A stretch of DNA of 41,526 bases, from positions 1 through 41,526 of the forward strand of contig NZ_ACFY01000023.1 of assembly GCF_000174195.1 (NCBI RefSeq), in the 5' to 3' direction. The position numbers and the translations under genes are program-made. This document shows positions 34,520-41,526 of this stretch, piece after piece (position 1 is the first letter of the stretch; the number at the start of each line of letters is the position of its first letter). Origin of the DNA: Roseburia inulinivorans DSM 16841. GTDB taxonomy: Bacteria; Bacillota; Clostridia; Lachnospirales; Lachnospiraceae. The notes beneath the pieces are model-generated. The model saw only the letters and a list, made by a program, of their open reading frames with translations, searched no databases and was not told where the DNA came from.

Positions 34520-35131
34520 ATGTATGCATATATAAAAGGAACATTAGAAGAGACAGGCGAAGATTATATCGTGGTCGAGGCTGGCGGGATCGGGTATCAG
34601 ATCTTTACGACAGGTCAGACCTTTCAGTATCTGCCGTCCATGGGGGAAGAGGTAAAAGTTTATACTTATCTGCATGTGCGGGAGGATGCGATGATCTTAT
34701 TTGGATTTCTCACCAAAGATGATCTGTTTGTGTTCAGACTCCTGCTTGGAGTGAGCGGAATCGGACCGAAAGGCGCACTTGCGATACTCTCTGTCATGAC
34801 GACAGATGACCTCCGGTTTGCTGTGCTTGGAGATGATGCAAAGGCAATCGCAAAAGCGCCGGGTGTCGGAGCAAAGACGGCACAGCGTCTGATTCTGGAA
34901 TTAAAAGATAAATTGAGCCTTGAGGATGCATTTGAGCAGAAACTGGCAAAGAATGATAACCCGGTCCAGAACAAAGCCAAAGGAGCAAAAAATGAGGCCA
35001 TTGAGGCACTGGTTGCGCTGGGTTATTCCTCCTCAGAGGCATTAAAAGCATTAAACGGTATTGAGATTACAGATGATACCGATGTGGAAGACATCTTAAA
35101 GGCTGCATTGAAAAATATGGCTTTTATGTAA
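34520..35131 (+). CDS. ruvA: Holliday junction branch migration protein RuvA
   Basis: This 203-residue DNA-binding protein holds Holliday junctions while RuvB drives branch migration. The OB domain starts MYAYIKGTLEETGEDYIVVEAGGIGYQI, two helix-hairpin-helix motifs are in GVSGIGPKGALAILS and APGVGAKTAQRLILELKDK, and a C-terminal domain III (about 150-203) binds RuvB. AGGA lies 9 bp upstream. ruvB starts 15 bp after the stop. ruvC is not in the window. Confidence 0.96.
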   Translation: MYAYIKGTLEETGEDYIVVEAGGIGYQIFTTGQTFQYLPSMGEEVKVYTYLHVREDAMILFGFLTKDDLFVFRLLLGVSGIGPKGALAILSVMTTDDLRFAVLGDDAKAIAKAPGVGAKTAQRLILELKDKLSLEDAFEQKLAKNDNPVQNKAKGAKNEAIEALVALGYSSSEALKALNGIEITDDTDVEDILKAALKNMAFM

Positions 35132-35146
35132 AAAAGGACAGGTAAC

Positions 35147-36139
35147 ATGGAAAAGAGAGTAATTTCCACTCAGGTTCAGGATGAGGATATTAAAATTGAA
35201 AAAAATCTAAGACCGCAGACGTTAGACGATTACATTGGACAGCAGAAAGCCAAGAAGAATTTAAAGGTTTACATTGAAGCGGCAAAACAGCGTGGAGAAT
35301 CTTTGGATCATGTCCTGTTTTTTGGGCCTCCGGGACTTGGCAAGACCACATTGGCGGGCATTATTGCAAATGAGATGGGAACCCACATGAAGATCACTTC
35401 TGGACCTGCAATTGGAAAGCCGGGTGAGATGGCGGCAATCTTAAGCAATCTGCAGGAGGGAGATATTTTGTTCGTGGATGAGATCCATCGCCTGAACCGC
35501 CAGGTGGAAGAGGTGCTCTATCCGGCCATGGAGGATTACGTGATCGATATTATGATCGGAAAAGGGGCTACCGCACGTTCCATCCGTCTTGACCTTCCGA
35601 AGTTTACACTGGTAGGGGCAACGACAAGGGCAGGTCTTTTGTCTGCACCGCTCCGGGACAGGTTTGGTGTGATCCATCATCTTGAATTTTACACGGTGGA
35701 TGAACTGAAAACCATTATTATCCATTCGTCAGAGAAGTTAGGCGTTGAGATTGACGAGGATGGAGCCTACGAGCTTGCAAGAAGATCAAGAGGAACACCG
35801 CGACTCGCCAATCGTCTTTTAAAGCGTGTCAGAGATTTTGCAGAAGTGAAATATGACGGAAGGATCACAAAAGATGTTGCGTCTTTTGCGTTAGATCTTT
35901 TGGAAGTCGACAAGTTTGGTCTTGATCAGAATGACAGGAACATCCTGATGACAATTATTGAAAAGTTTCAGGGCGGACCGGTGGGACTGGACACACTGGC
36001 AGCTTCCATCGGGGAGGATTCCGGAACAATCGAAGATGTCTACGAGCCGTATCTTGTCCAGAACGGTTTTGTGATCCGGACACCAAAGGGCAGAATGGTA
36101 ACAGATCTTGCCTATCAGCATTTTGGAATTGAAAAATAG
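35147..36139 (+). CDS. ruvB: Holliday junction branch migration helicase RuvB
   Basis: This 330-residue AAA+ ATPase is the motor for branch migration. Walker A is [14 protein letters not shown] (about 61-74), Walker B is [12 protein letters not shown], sensor 1 is in [21 protein letters not shown], and the C-terminal winged helix includes [30 protein letters not shown]. The length is normal. It is probably cotranscribed with miaB and ruvA; the next gene has its own promoter. Confidence 0.97.
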   Translation: MEKRVISTQVQDEDIKIEKNLRPQTLDDYIGQQKAKKNLKVYIEAAKQRGESLDHVLFFGPPGLGKTTLAGIIANEMGTHMKITSGPAIGKPGEMAAILSNLQEGDILFVDEIHRLNRQVEEVLYPAMEDYVIDIMIGKGATARSIRLDLPKFTLVGATTRAGLLSAPLRDRFGVIHHLEFYTVDELKTIIIHSSEKLGVEIDEDGAYELARRSRGTPRLANRLLKRVRDFAEVKYDGRITKDVASFALDLLEVDKFGLDQNDRNILMTIIEKFQGGPVGLDTLAASIGEDSGTIEDVYEPYLVQNGFVIRTPKGRMVTDLAYQHFGIEK

Positions 36140-36151
36140 TGCAAGTTGTTA

Positions 36152-36180
36152 TTGCTTTTACAATATCTTGCTTATATAAT
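36152..36180 (+). promoter_or_regulatory. Promoter for zapA
   Basis: TTGCTT (36152-36157) and a perfect TATAAT (36175-36180) are separated by exactly 17 bp. The predicted start near 36187 leaves about 60 nt of leader before zapA. Confidence 0.65.
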
Positions 36181-36246
36181 ATATAACATATACTATAGCT
36201 TGTACGTATATTGGAAAAGGCAAAAGCCTGCCGGGAGGAGATCGTT

Positions 36247-36753
36247 ATGTCTGAGAAGTCCAGTGCTGAAGTGATCATTGGCGGTAAAGTTTATACTTTA
36301 AGCGGCTATGAAGGAGAAGAATATCTGCAGAAGGTAGCAGCTTATATCAACAATAAAATCAATGAGTTTGATTCCATGGAAGACTATCGGAGATTTCCGA
36401 CGGATATGAAAGCAACTCTGTTACAGCTGAATATTGCGGATGATTATTTTAAGGCAAAAGCACAGGTGGAGAAGTTAGAACAGGATATTGAGATGAAGGA
36501 TCGTGAGATTTACAATCTGAAGCATGATCTGATCTCAAACCAGATCAAAACCGAGAGCGATGAGAAGACTCTGACAGAATTGCAGGCTGAGAATAAAGAA
36601 CTTCTGTTGAGCAAAGCCAAATTAGAGGCTGCGAACAAAGAACTTCTGTTAAACAAAACAAAACTGGAGGCTTCTTTAGAGGATGCCCTGCTTGGAAAAG
36701 TTCCTGGTGCAAAGAAGCACGGAGAAGAAAAGAACGCAAAAAAAGAAGAATAG
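36247..36753 (+). CDS. zapA: Cell division protein ZapA with long coiled-coil tail
   Basis: This 168-residue protein has an N-terminal ZapA domain (about 8-95; VIIGGKVYTLSGYEGEEYLQKVAAYINNKI), which promotes FtsZ bundling at the division site. A Glu/Lys-rich coiled coil follows (about 75-150). The tail contains a 14-residue tandem repeat, NKELLLSKAKLEAA then NKELLLNKTKLEAS. Total length exceeds the usual 85-110 residues because of the tail. I chose the ATG at 36247 because GGGAGGAG lies just upstream. A terminator follows. Confidence 0.88.
   Translation: MSEKSSAEVIIGGKVYTLSGYEGEEYLQKVAAYINNKINEFDSMEDYRRFPTDMKATLLQLNIADDYFKAKAQVEKLEQDIEMKDREIYNLKHDLISNQIKTESDEKTLTELQAENKELLLSKAKLEAANKELLLNKTKLEASLEDALLGKVPGAKKHGEEKNAKKEE
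36592..36675 (+). repeat. Two-copy 42-bp tandem repeat in zapA
   Basis: Two in-frame 42-bp units (36592-36633 and 36634-36675) encode the NKELLL...KLEA repeat of the coiled coil. They match well at protein level and differ mainly at third codon positions, so the duplication is not very recent. Confidence 0.75.
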
Positions 36754-36757
36754 ATAC

Positions 36758-36783
36758 GGGGACGATTTTATCGTCCCTTTTTC
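36758..36783 (+). terminator. Rho-independent terminator of zapA
   Basis: GGGACGA (36759-36765) pairs with TCGTCCC (36771-36777) around a 5-nt loop, and TTTTTT follows. Confidence 0.85.
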
Positions 36784-36825
36784 CTTATAGACAATGTTCA
36801 GGTTTGAAAATAAACAGGTGAAAAG

Positions 36826-39024
36826 ATGAAAAAAAATCAATTAGAATTATTAGCACCGGCCGGTTCGTATGATATTTTCAGGGCGGTACTAAATGCAGGG
36901 GCAGACGCTGTGTACGTAGGTGGCGGACAGTTCGGCGCCAGAGCGTATGCCAATAATTTTTCCGAGGAAGAACTGCTGCGTGCAATTGACGAAGCACATA
37001 TACATGGAAAACAACTCTATCTTACCGTAAATACGCTGTTGAAAGAAGAAGAGTTAGAAGCGCAGTTATATGACTATCTGCGCCCATATTATGAGCAGGG
37101 ATTAGATGCCGTGATCGTGCAGGATATGGGGGCTTTTCAGTTTATCCGTGAGTATTTTCCGAAAATGGATATTCACACAAGTACCCAGATGACTATCTGT
37201 AACCGTTATGGTGCGGAAATGATGAAAGAGCTTGGGGCGACAAGGGTCGTGACAGCGCGTGAGATGTCGTTTGCGGAGATTAAGGATATTGCAGATCATG
37301 TGGATATCGAGATTGAAAGTTTTGTGCATGGAGCATTGTGTTACTGTTATTCCGGACAGTGTCTGCTCAGCAGTATGCTTGGAGGCAGGAGCGGAAACCG
37401 CGGCAGATGTGCGCAGCCATGCAGGCTTCCATATGAAGTTTACGATGCGAAGCGGAAAAAAATTGCCTGTGAGCCATTTGTGTTAAGCCCGAAAGATCTC
37501 TGCACGATCGAGGATATCCCAAAGCTTGCAGAGAGCGGTATTTTCTCGTTTAAAATTGAAGGCAGAATGAAACAGGCAGAATATGCTGCCGGTGTTGTGT
37601 CTGTCTATCGTAAATATATGGATCGATATTTCGAATATGGTGCGAAAGACTATCATGTATCCAAAGAGGATATGCAAAAGCTTTATGACTTTGGAAACCG
37701 GAGTGGTTTTACGAAGGGTTATTATGAGAAACATAATGGAAAAGATATGATTACGTTCCAGAAACCAAACCATGCAAAAGGAAATGAAGCGCTTCAGGAG
37801 AAAGTCAGGGAAGATTTCTGCCGTGGTGAAATAAAAGAAAAAATCAATGGAAATTTAATATTATCCCAAGATTCGTCTGCTATACTGGACGTGACAATGG
37901 GCGATCTTCGTTATACAGCATGCGGTGATGTGGTACAGCCTGCATTAAAGCAGCCATTATCCATGGAAAAGGTACGTGAGAACATGGAGAAAACAGGAAA
38001 CACACCGTTTGAGTTTGAGAATCTTACAATTGCGATGAAGGATGCCATTTTCCTTCCGATGAAATCTCTAAACCAGCTCAGAAGAGATGCGTTAGAAGGA
38101 CTGGAAAAGCTTTGCGTGGAACAGTTCCGCAGGGAGGTGGAACAGGTGGATCGTGCCGGAATGAAGGCGCAGGAGAGTACAGCCGGTACACCAGAGAAAT
38201 ATTTGTCTGCTCTGACAGAGCAGAGATGTCAGTTACAGCCGCTTTTGGAGAATGAACTGGTTTCTGATATTTATCTGGATCAGGCCTGCTACCGCAGAAA
38301 GGATTTGTGGGAAGAATTAAAAGCGGATATTGCAAAAATTCATGCGGCGGGGAAAAAGGCATATTATGTGTTCCCATCTGTTTTTCGGAAAAACACCTCG
38401 GATTTTTATCTGGGATCCCTGAAACAACTGGACAGCTGTTCTGTGGATGGAGTGGTGGTAAAGAGTCTGGATGCAGTCTGGTTTGTACATAAGTATCTGC
38501 CGCAGATGCCAATAATCTTTGATCAGGGGCTTTATACTTATAATCACAGAGCACAGGAAATGTTCCGTGAATTTCATCCGGTCCGTATGACGACACCTTA
38601 TGAATTAAACCGTGGTGAACTGAAAAAGAGGGATAATACAGACAGCGAGGTGGTACTTTATGGATATCTCCCGTTGATGACATCGGCGCAGTGTGTGCAT
38701 GCCAATACCGGAAAATGTGATACGACATCTGTAGTAACATATTTAAAAGACCGTTATGGAAAATTTTTCCCGGTCAAAAATAACTGTATGGAATGTTATA
38801 ATACCATTTATAATACGACGCCACTGATGTTGTTTGGCTATGGGAAGGAGCTGCAAAAAGCAGATTTTTCCAACTTCAGACTGAACTTTACGGTGGAGAG
38901 TGAGGAGAAAGTGCGGCAGATCCTTGCGATTTATGAGACTGTATTTTATGAGGGAAGAAAAAACCTCGCAGATGTGTACCAGGGGGAGTATACCAATGGT
39001 CATTATAAAAGAGGAGTAGAGTAA
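36826..39024 (+). CDS. U32 family peptidase / RlhA-type protein
   Basis: This 732-residue protein begins LELLAPAGSYDIFRAVLNAG and contains the U32 signature around IESFVHGALCYCYSGQCLLSS (about 165-186), followed by GNRGRCAQPCRLPYEV. A long C-terminal region includes further conserved Cys (CVHANTGKCD, NNCMECYN). Some U32 proteins are described as collagen-type peptidases; long members such as E. coli RlhA act in 23S rRNA C2501 hydroxylation. The RNA-modification role is the likelier one here given size and the Cys set, but it is inference. GGTGA precedes the ATG. It is directly upstream of the ftsW-type gene. Confidence 0.88.
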   Translation: MKKNQLELLAPAGSYDIFRAVLNAGADAVYVGGGQFGARAYANNFSEEELLRAIDEAHIHGKQLYLTVNTLLKEEELEAQLYDYLRPYYEQGLDAVIVQDMGAFQFIREYFPKMDIHTSTQMTICNRYGAEMMKELGATRVVTAREMSFAEIKDIADHVDIEIESFVHGALCYCYSGQCLLSSMLGGRSGNRGRCAQPCRLPYEVYDAKRKKIACEPFVLSPKDLCTIEDIPKLAESGIFSFKIEGRMKQAEYAAGVVSVYRKYMDRYFEYGAKDYHVSKEDMQKLYDFGNRSGFTKGYYEKHNGKDMITFQKPNHAKGNEALQEKVREDFCRGEIKEKINGNLILSQDSSAILDVTMGDLRYTACGDVVQPALKQPLSMEKVRENMEKTGNTPFEFENLTIAMKDAIFLPMKSLNQLRRDALEGLEKLCVEQFRREVEQVDRAGMKAQESTAGTPEKYLSALTEQRCQLQPLLENELVSDIYLDQACYRRKDLWEELKADIAKIHAAGKKAYYVFPSVFRKNTSDFYLGSLKQLDSCSVDGVVVKSLDAVWFVHKYLPQMPIIFDQGLYTYNHRAQEMFREFHPVRMTTPYELNRGELKKRDNTDSEVVLYGYLPLMTSAQCVHANTGKCDTTSVVTYLKDRYGKFFPVKNNCMECYNTIYNTTPLMLFGYGKELQKADFSNFRLNFTVESEEKVRQILAIYETVFYEGRKNLADVYQGEYTNGHYKRGVE

Positions 39025-39027
39025 AAC

Positions 39028-40423
39028 ATGACGAATCTTATCATAGAAATATCAAAATATTTCATGATCTTTATGTTTGCTTTTTATACGTACGAGTGCT
39101 TTGCGGCATTTCGTCAGAAAATCAAACCGGAACAAAGAGAACATATTTTAAGCAGACAGTGCGCAGCAATCTTTCTGATCCACTTTGATGCCTTTGGGGT
39201 GATCTATCTGGTGACGGAGGATATCAGTATGCTGATTTTTTATGCGGCGCAGGCGGTACTTCTGGCGATGATACAGACCTGTTATCAATTGTTTTACAGC
39301 AGATCATCGAGACTTTTGACGAACAATCTGTGCATGCTTTTGACGATCGGGTTTATCATGCTGACAAGGCTTTCTTTTGACAGCGCCAGAAAACAATATT
39401 TTATAGCACTGGTGTCGATGATATTTTCGCTCATCATCCCGGTATTGATCAACCGGGTTGGATTTGTGCGGAAATTATACTGGTTATTTGCAATCGTTGG
39501 GATCCTGGCGCTTTTGGTTGTGACGATCGCCGGAAATACAAGTTATGGAGCTAAAATTTCGCTCTCCATTGCAGGAATTTCGATCCAGCCGAGTGAGTTC
39601 GTAAAAATTTTATTTGTATTTTTTGTGGCAGGCATGTTATATCAGGATACTTCTTTTCAACGTGTGTGTGTGACAACGGTGATCGCTGCGATCCATGTGC
39701 TGATCCTTGTGGCATCCCGCGACCTCGGTGCAGCACTGTTGTTTTTCGTGACTTATGTGGTCATGCTTTATGTTGCAACGAAAAAAGTGCTTTATTTTGC
39801 GGGCGGACTTGCCGCCGGAAGCGCAGCTTCTGTGGTGGCTTACCATCTTTTTTTCCCATATCCGGGTGAGGGTGAGAGCATGGCAGAATCCGCTGGCATA
39901 TATCGATAAGGAGGGATACCAGATCTCGCAGTCACTGTTTGCCATTGGAACAGGCGGATGGTTTGGAATGGGATTATATCAGGGTCTGCCGGATAAAATA
40001 CCGGTCGTAAAACAGGATTTTATTTTTTCAGCAGTCTCAGAGGAACTTGGCGGTATTTTTGCACTGTGCCTGATCATGGTATGTTTTAGCTGCTTTCTGA
40101 TGTTTTTAAATATTGCGATGCAGATGAAAGATCAGTTTTATAAACTTGTGGCACTCGGACTTGGAACGATTTATGCATTTCAGGTATTCCTGACGATCGG
40201 AGGCGTCACAAAGTTTATTCCGTCTACCGGAGTGACACTTCCGCTTGTGAGTTACGGAGGAAGTTCCCTGTTAAGTTCTATGATCATTTTTGCAGTGATT
40301 CAGGGATTGTATATTTTGAGACAGGATGAAGGAGAGATAAATGCGTCTAAAAGCAGGAAAAACAGACAAAACAGAAAAAAGACAACCGGATTCGAAAACG
40401 CAGACATCGAAAAACTCTCGTAA
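39028..40423 (+). pseudogene. FtsW/RodA/SpoVE family glycosyltransferase, split by one frameshift
   Basis: This SEDS-family membrane protein (about 464 residues when joined) polymerises peptidoglycan with a partner class B PBP, whose gene follows. The first part, from MTNLIIEISKYF, has multiple membrane helices and SIAGISIQPSEFVKILFVFF. It breaks at CTTTTTTTCCC: seven T at 39848-39854, where six would continue as SHIRVRVRAWQNPLAYIDKE. The second part then carries GYQISQSLFAIGTGGWFGMG, SAVSEELGGIFALC and GVTLPLVSYGGSSLLSS. All SEDS landmarks exist across the two frames, so one extra T is the whole defect. It may be a sequencing error. Confidence 0.88.
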
Positions 40424-41526
40424 AAACAACCGGGAATTTACGGTCATTACCTATGCAGTTCTTGTGCTTTTTGTCTGCATGATGGGATATTTTGCATATT
40501 TCCAGTTTGTAAAAAGTGAAGATTTTATCAATAGTCCTTATAATAAAAGACAGGATCTTTTTGCAAGGAAGGTGACGCGCGGCGAAATTATTTCTGCCGA
40601 TGGCCACATACTCGCAGAAACGATCACAGATACGGATGGGACAGAGACAAGATATTATCCGTATGCCAATATGTTTGCGCATGTCGTTGGTTTCTCTACC
40701 AACGGAAAGTCCGGACTGGAATCGATTGCCAATTTTAACCTGCTGCGCTCCCACACGATGACTTTGGAGAAAGTGGTCAATGAACTTCAGGGAGAGAAGA
40801 ACATTGGTGACAATGTGGTGACAACGTTAAATTATGATCTGCAGGATACGGCATACGAGGCATTAGGAAAATATGATGGAGCCATTGTCGTGATGGAGCC
40901 ATCGACCGGGAAAATACTTGCCATGGTGTCAAAACCGGATTACGATCCAAATAATATCGCAGAAGACTGGGATGAACTGACAGCAGAAGACAGTGAGAGC
41001 TCTGTGCTGCTAAACCGTGCGACGCAGGGACTTTATCCGCCGGGATCTGTGTTTAAAATTTTTACGACATTGGAATATGTACATGAAAACAGTGATTATG
41101 AAGATTATTCCTTTGACTGCAATGGTAAATTCACAGAGGGGGATTCGGTCATTCACTGTTACAAAAACAAGCGGCACGGACAGGAAGATCTGATCGGCTC
41201 ATTTGCCGATTCCTGTAATTCTTCGTTTGCATCGTTAGGTCTTACTCTGAATCCGGATTCTTTTACAGAGCTGTGTGACAGCTTGCTCTTTAATACGAGC
41301 CTTCCACTCAGGTTTGAATCCTCAAAGAGCAGTTTCTCACTGGATGCGGATGCAGATGTGTCTACGGTGTTAGAGACGTCTATCGGGCAGGGAAAAACGC
41401 TGGTGACACCGATGCATATGGCGCTCGTTGTGTCAGCGATCGCCAATGACGGAGTGCTTATGAACCCTTATCTGATCGACCACACGGAAAATTATAATGG
41501 TATCGTGGTTGATGCATATGAACCGA
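40341..41526 (+). CDS. Class B penicillin-binding protein (PBP2-like), cut by window end
   Basis: The gene starts at ATG 40341 after GGAGAG and stays open to the last base, giving at least 395 residues. A basic cytosolic tail (about 1-33) is followed by one membrane helix (about 36-53) and a dimerisation-type region with KVTRGEIISADGHILAET. The transpeptidase domain has the catalytic SVFK in LYPPGSVFKIFTTLE and the SCN motif in FADSCNSSF. The KTG motif should lie beyond the window. It overlaps the end of the ftsW-type gene by 83 bp and is the expected SEDS partner for septal or elongation peptidoglycan synthesis. Confidence 0.92.
   Translation, partial: MRLKAGKTDKTEKRQPDSKTQTSKNSRKNNREFTVITYAVLVLFVCMMGYFAYFQFVKSEDFINSPYNKRQDLFARKVTRGEIISADGHILAETITDTDGTETRYYPYANMFAHVVGFSTNGKSGLESIANFNLLRSHTMTLEKVVNELQGEKNIGDNVVTTLNYDLQDTAYEALGKYDGAIVVMEPSTGKILAMVSKPDYDPNNIAEDWDELTAEDSESSVLLNRATQGLYPPGSVFKIFTTLEYVHENSDYEDYSFDCNGKFTEGDSVIHCYKNKRHGQEDLIGSFADSCNSSFASLGLTLNPDSFTELCDSLLFNTSLPLRFESSKSSFSLDADADVSTVLETSIGQGKTLVTPMHMALVVSAIANDGVLMNPYLIDHTENYNGIVVDAYEP

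Noticed and set aside
36141..36171. GCAAG...CTTGC inverted repeat after ruvB as a terminator
   Set aside because: The stem is only five base pairs, with a 21-nt loop and no T-tract, and it overlaps a strong promoter.
36788..36816. Promoter-like TAGACA-N17-TAAACA before the U32 gene
   Set aside because: The transcript would start within a few bases of the ATG, downstream of the ribosome binding site.
39755..40423. A separate 222-residue membrane protein
   Set aside because: Its N-terminus is out-of-frame sequence; the rest is the C-terminal half of the SEDS gene after the T7 frameshift.

Overview
This window looks like a chromosomal segment from an anaerobic, low-to-moderate GC Firmicute of the Lachnospiraceae (Roseburia/Agathobacter/Eubacterium rectale type). 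The evidence is a six-subunit Rnf complex, a biotin-dependent Na+-pump decarboxylase cluster, a cmk-ispH-rpsA string, a DUF896 protein next to proB, ruvAB-zapA-U32 and AGGAGG ribosome binding sites. The genus is inferred from protein flavour and was not checked by a search. Almost everything is core genome. I found no phage, CRISPR array, tRNA or rRNA. The only mobile-type signal is a short 89-bp inverted-repeat element upstream of proB.

Layout. 1-2.8 kb: rpsO and pnp, each with its own promoter, and a long hairpin leader before pnp. 2.9-5.5 kb: a cytosolic subtilase and a cardiolipin synthase. 5.5-9.6 kb: two D,D-carboxypeptidase genes on either side of scpA-scpB. 9.7-15.0 kb: one operon with a 12S-type acyl-CoA carboxyltransferase, OadG-type subunit, biotin carrier, OadB-type Na+ pump and 5S-type oxaloacetate carboxyltransferase. 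15.1-20.9 kb: an RpiR regulator, an HI0933-family flavoprotein, cmk, ispH, rpsA and cheR in one run. 20.9-24.4 kb: an AraC regulator divergent from a MATE exporter, and a YprB-like exonuclease on the minus strand. 24.5-29.7 kb: rnfCDGEAB. 29.7-33 kb: proB, a DUF896 protein, 5-formyl-THF cyclo-ligase and proA. 33-36.8 kb: miaB, ruvA, ruvB and zapA. 36.8-41.5 kb: a U32 peptidase/rRNA hydroxylase-type protein, FtsW/RodA and the start of a class B PBP cut by the window edge.

Two points deserve attention. First, the 9.7-15 kb cluster encodes two different biotin-dependent carboxyltransferases sharing one biotin carrier and one membrane pump, with no biotin carboxylase. That content resembles a Propionibacterium-type transcarboxylase joined to a Na+-pumping decarboxylase and is the best candidate for unusual biology here. 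Second, at least six genes (oadG, ispH, the YprB-like gene, rnfE, the cyclo-ligase gene and ftsW) carry apparent 1-2 base indels, nearly all in A or T runs. Several would disable essential functions, so the simplest reading is homopolymer sequencing or assembly error. In ispH two indels cancel, leaving an ORF that looks intact but has a scrambled stretch over a conserved active-site histidine.
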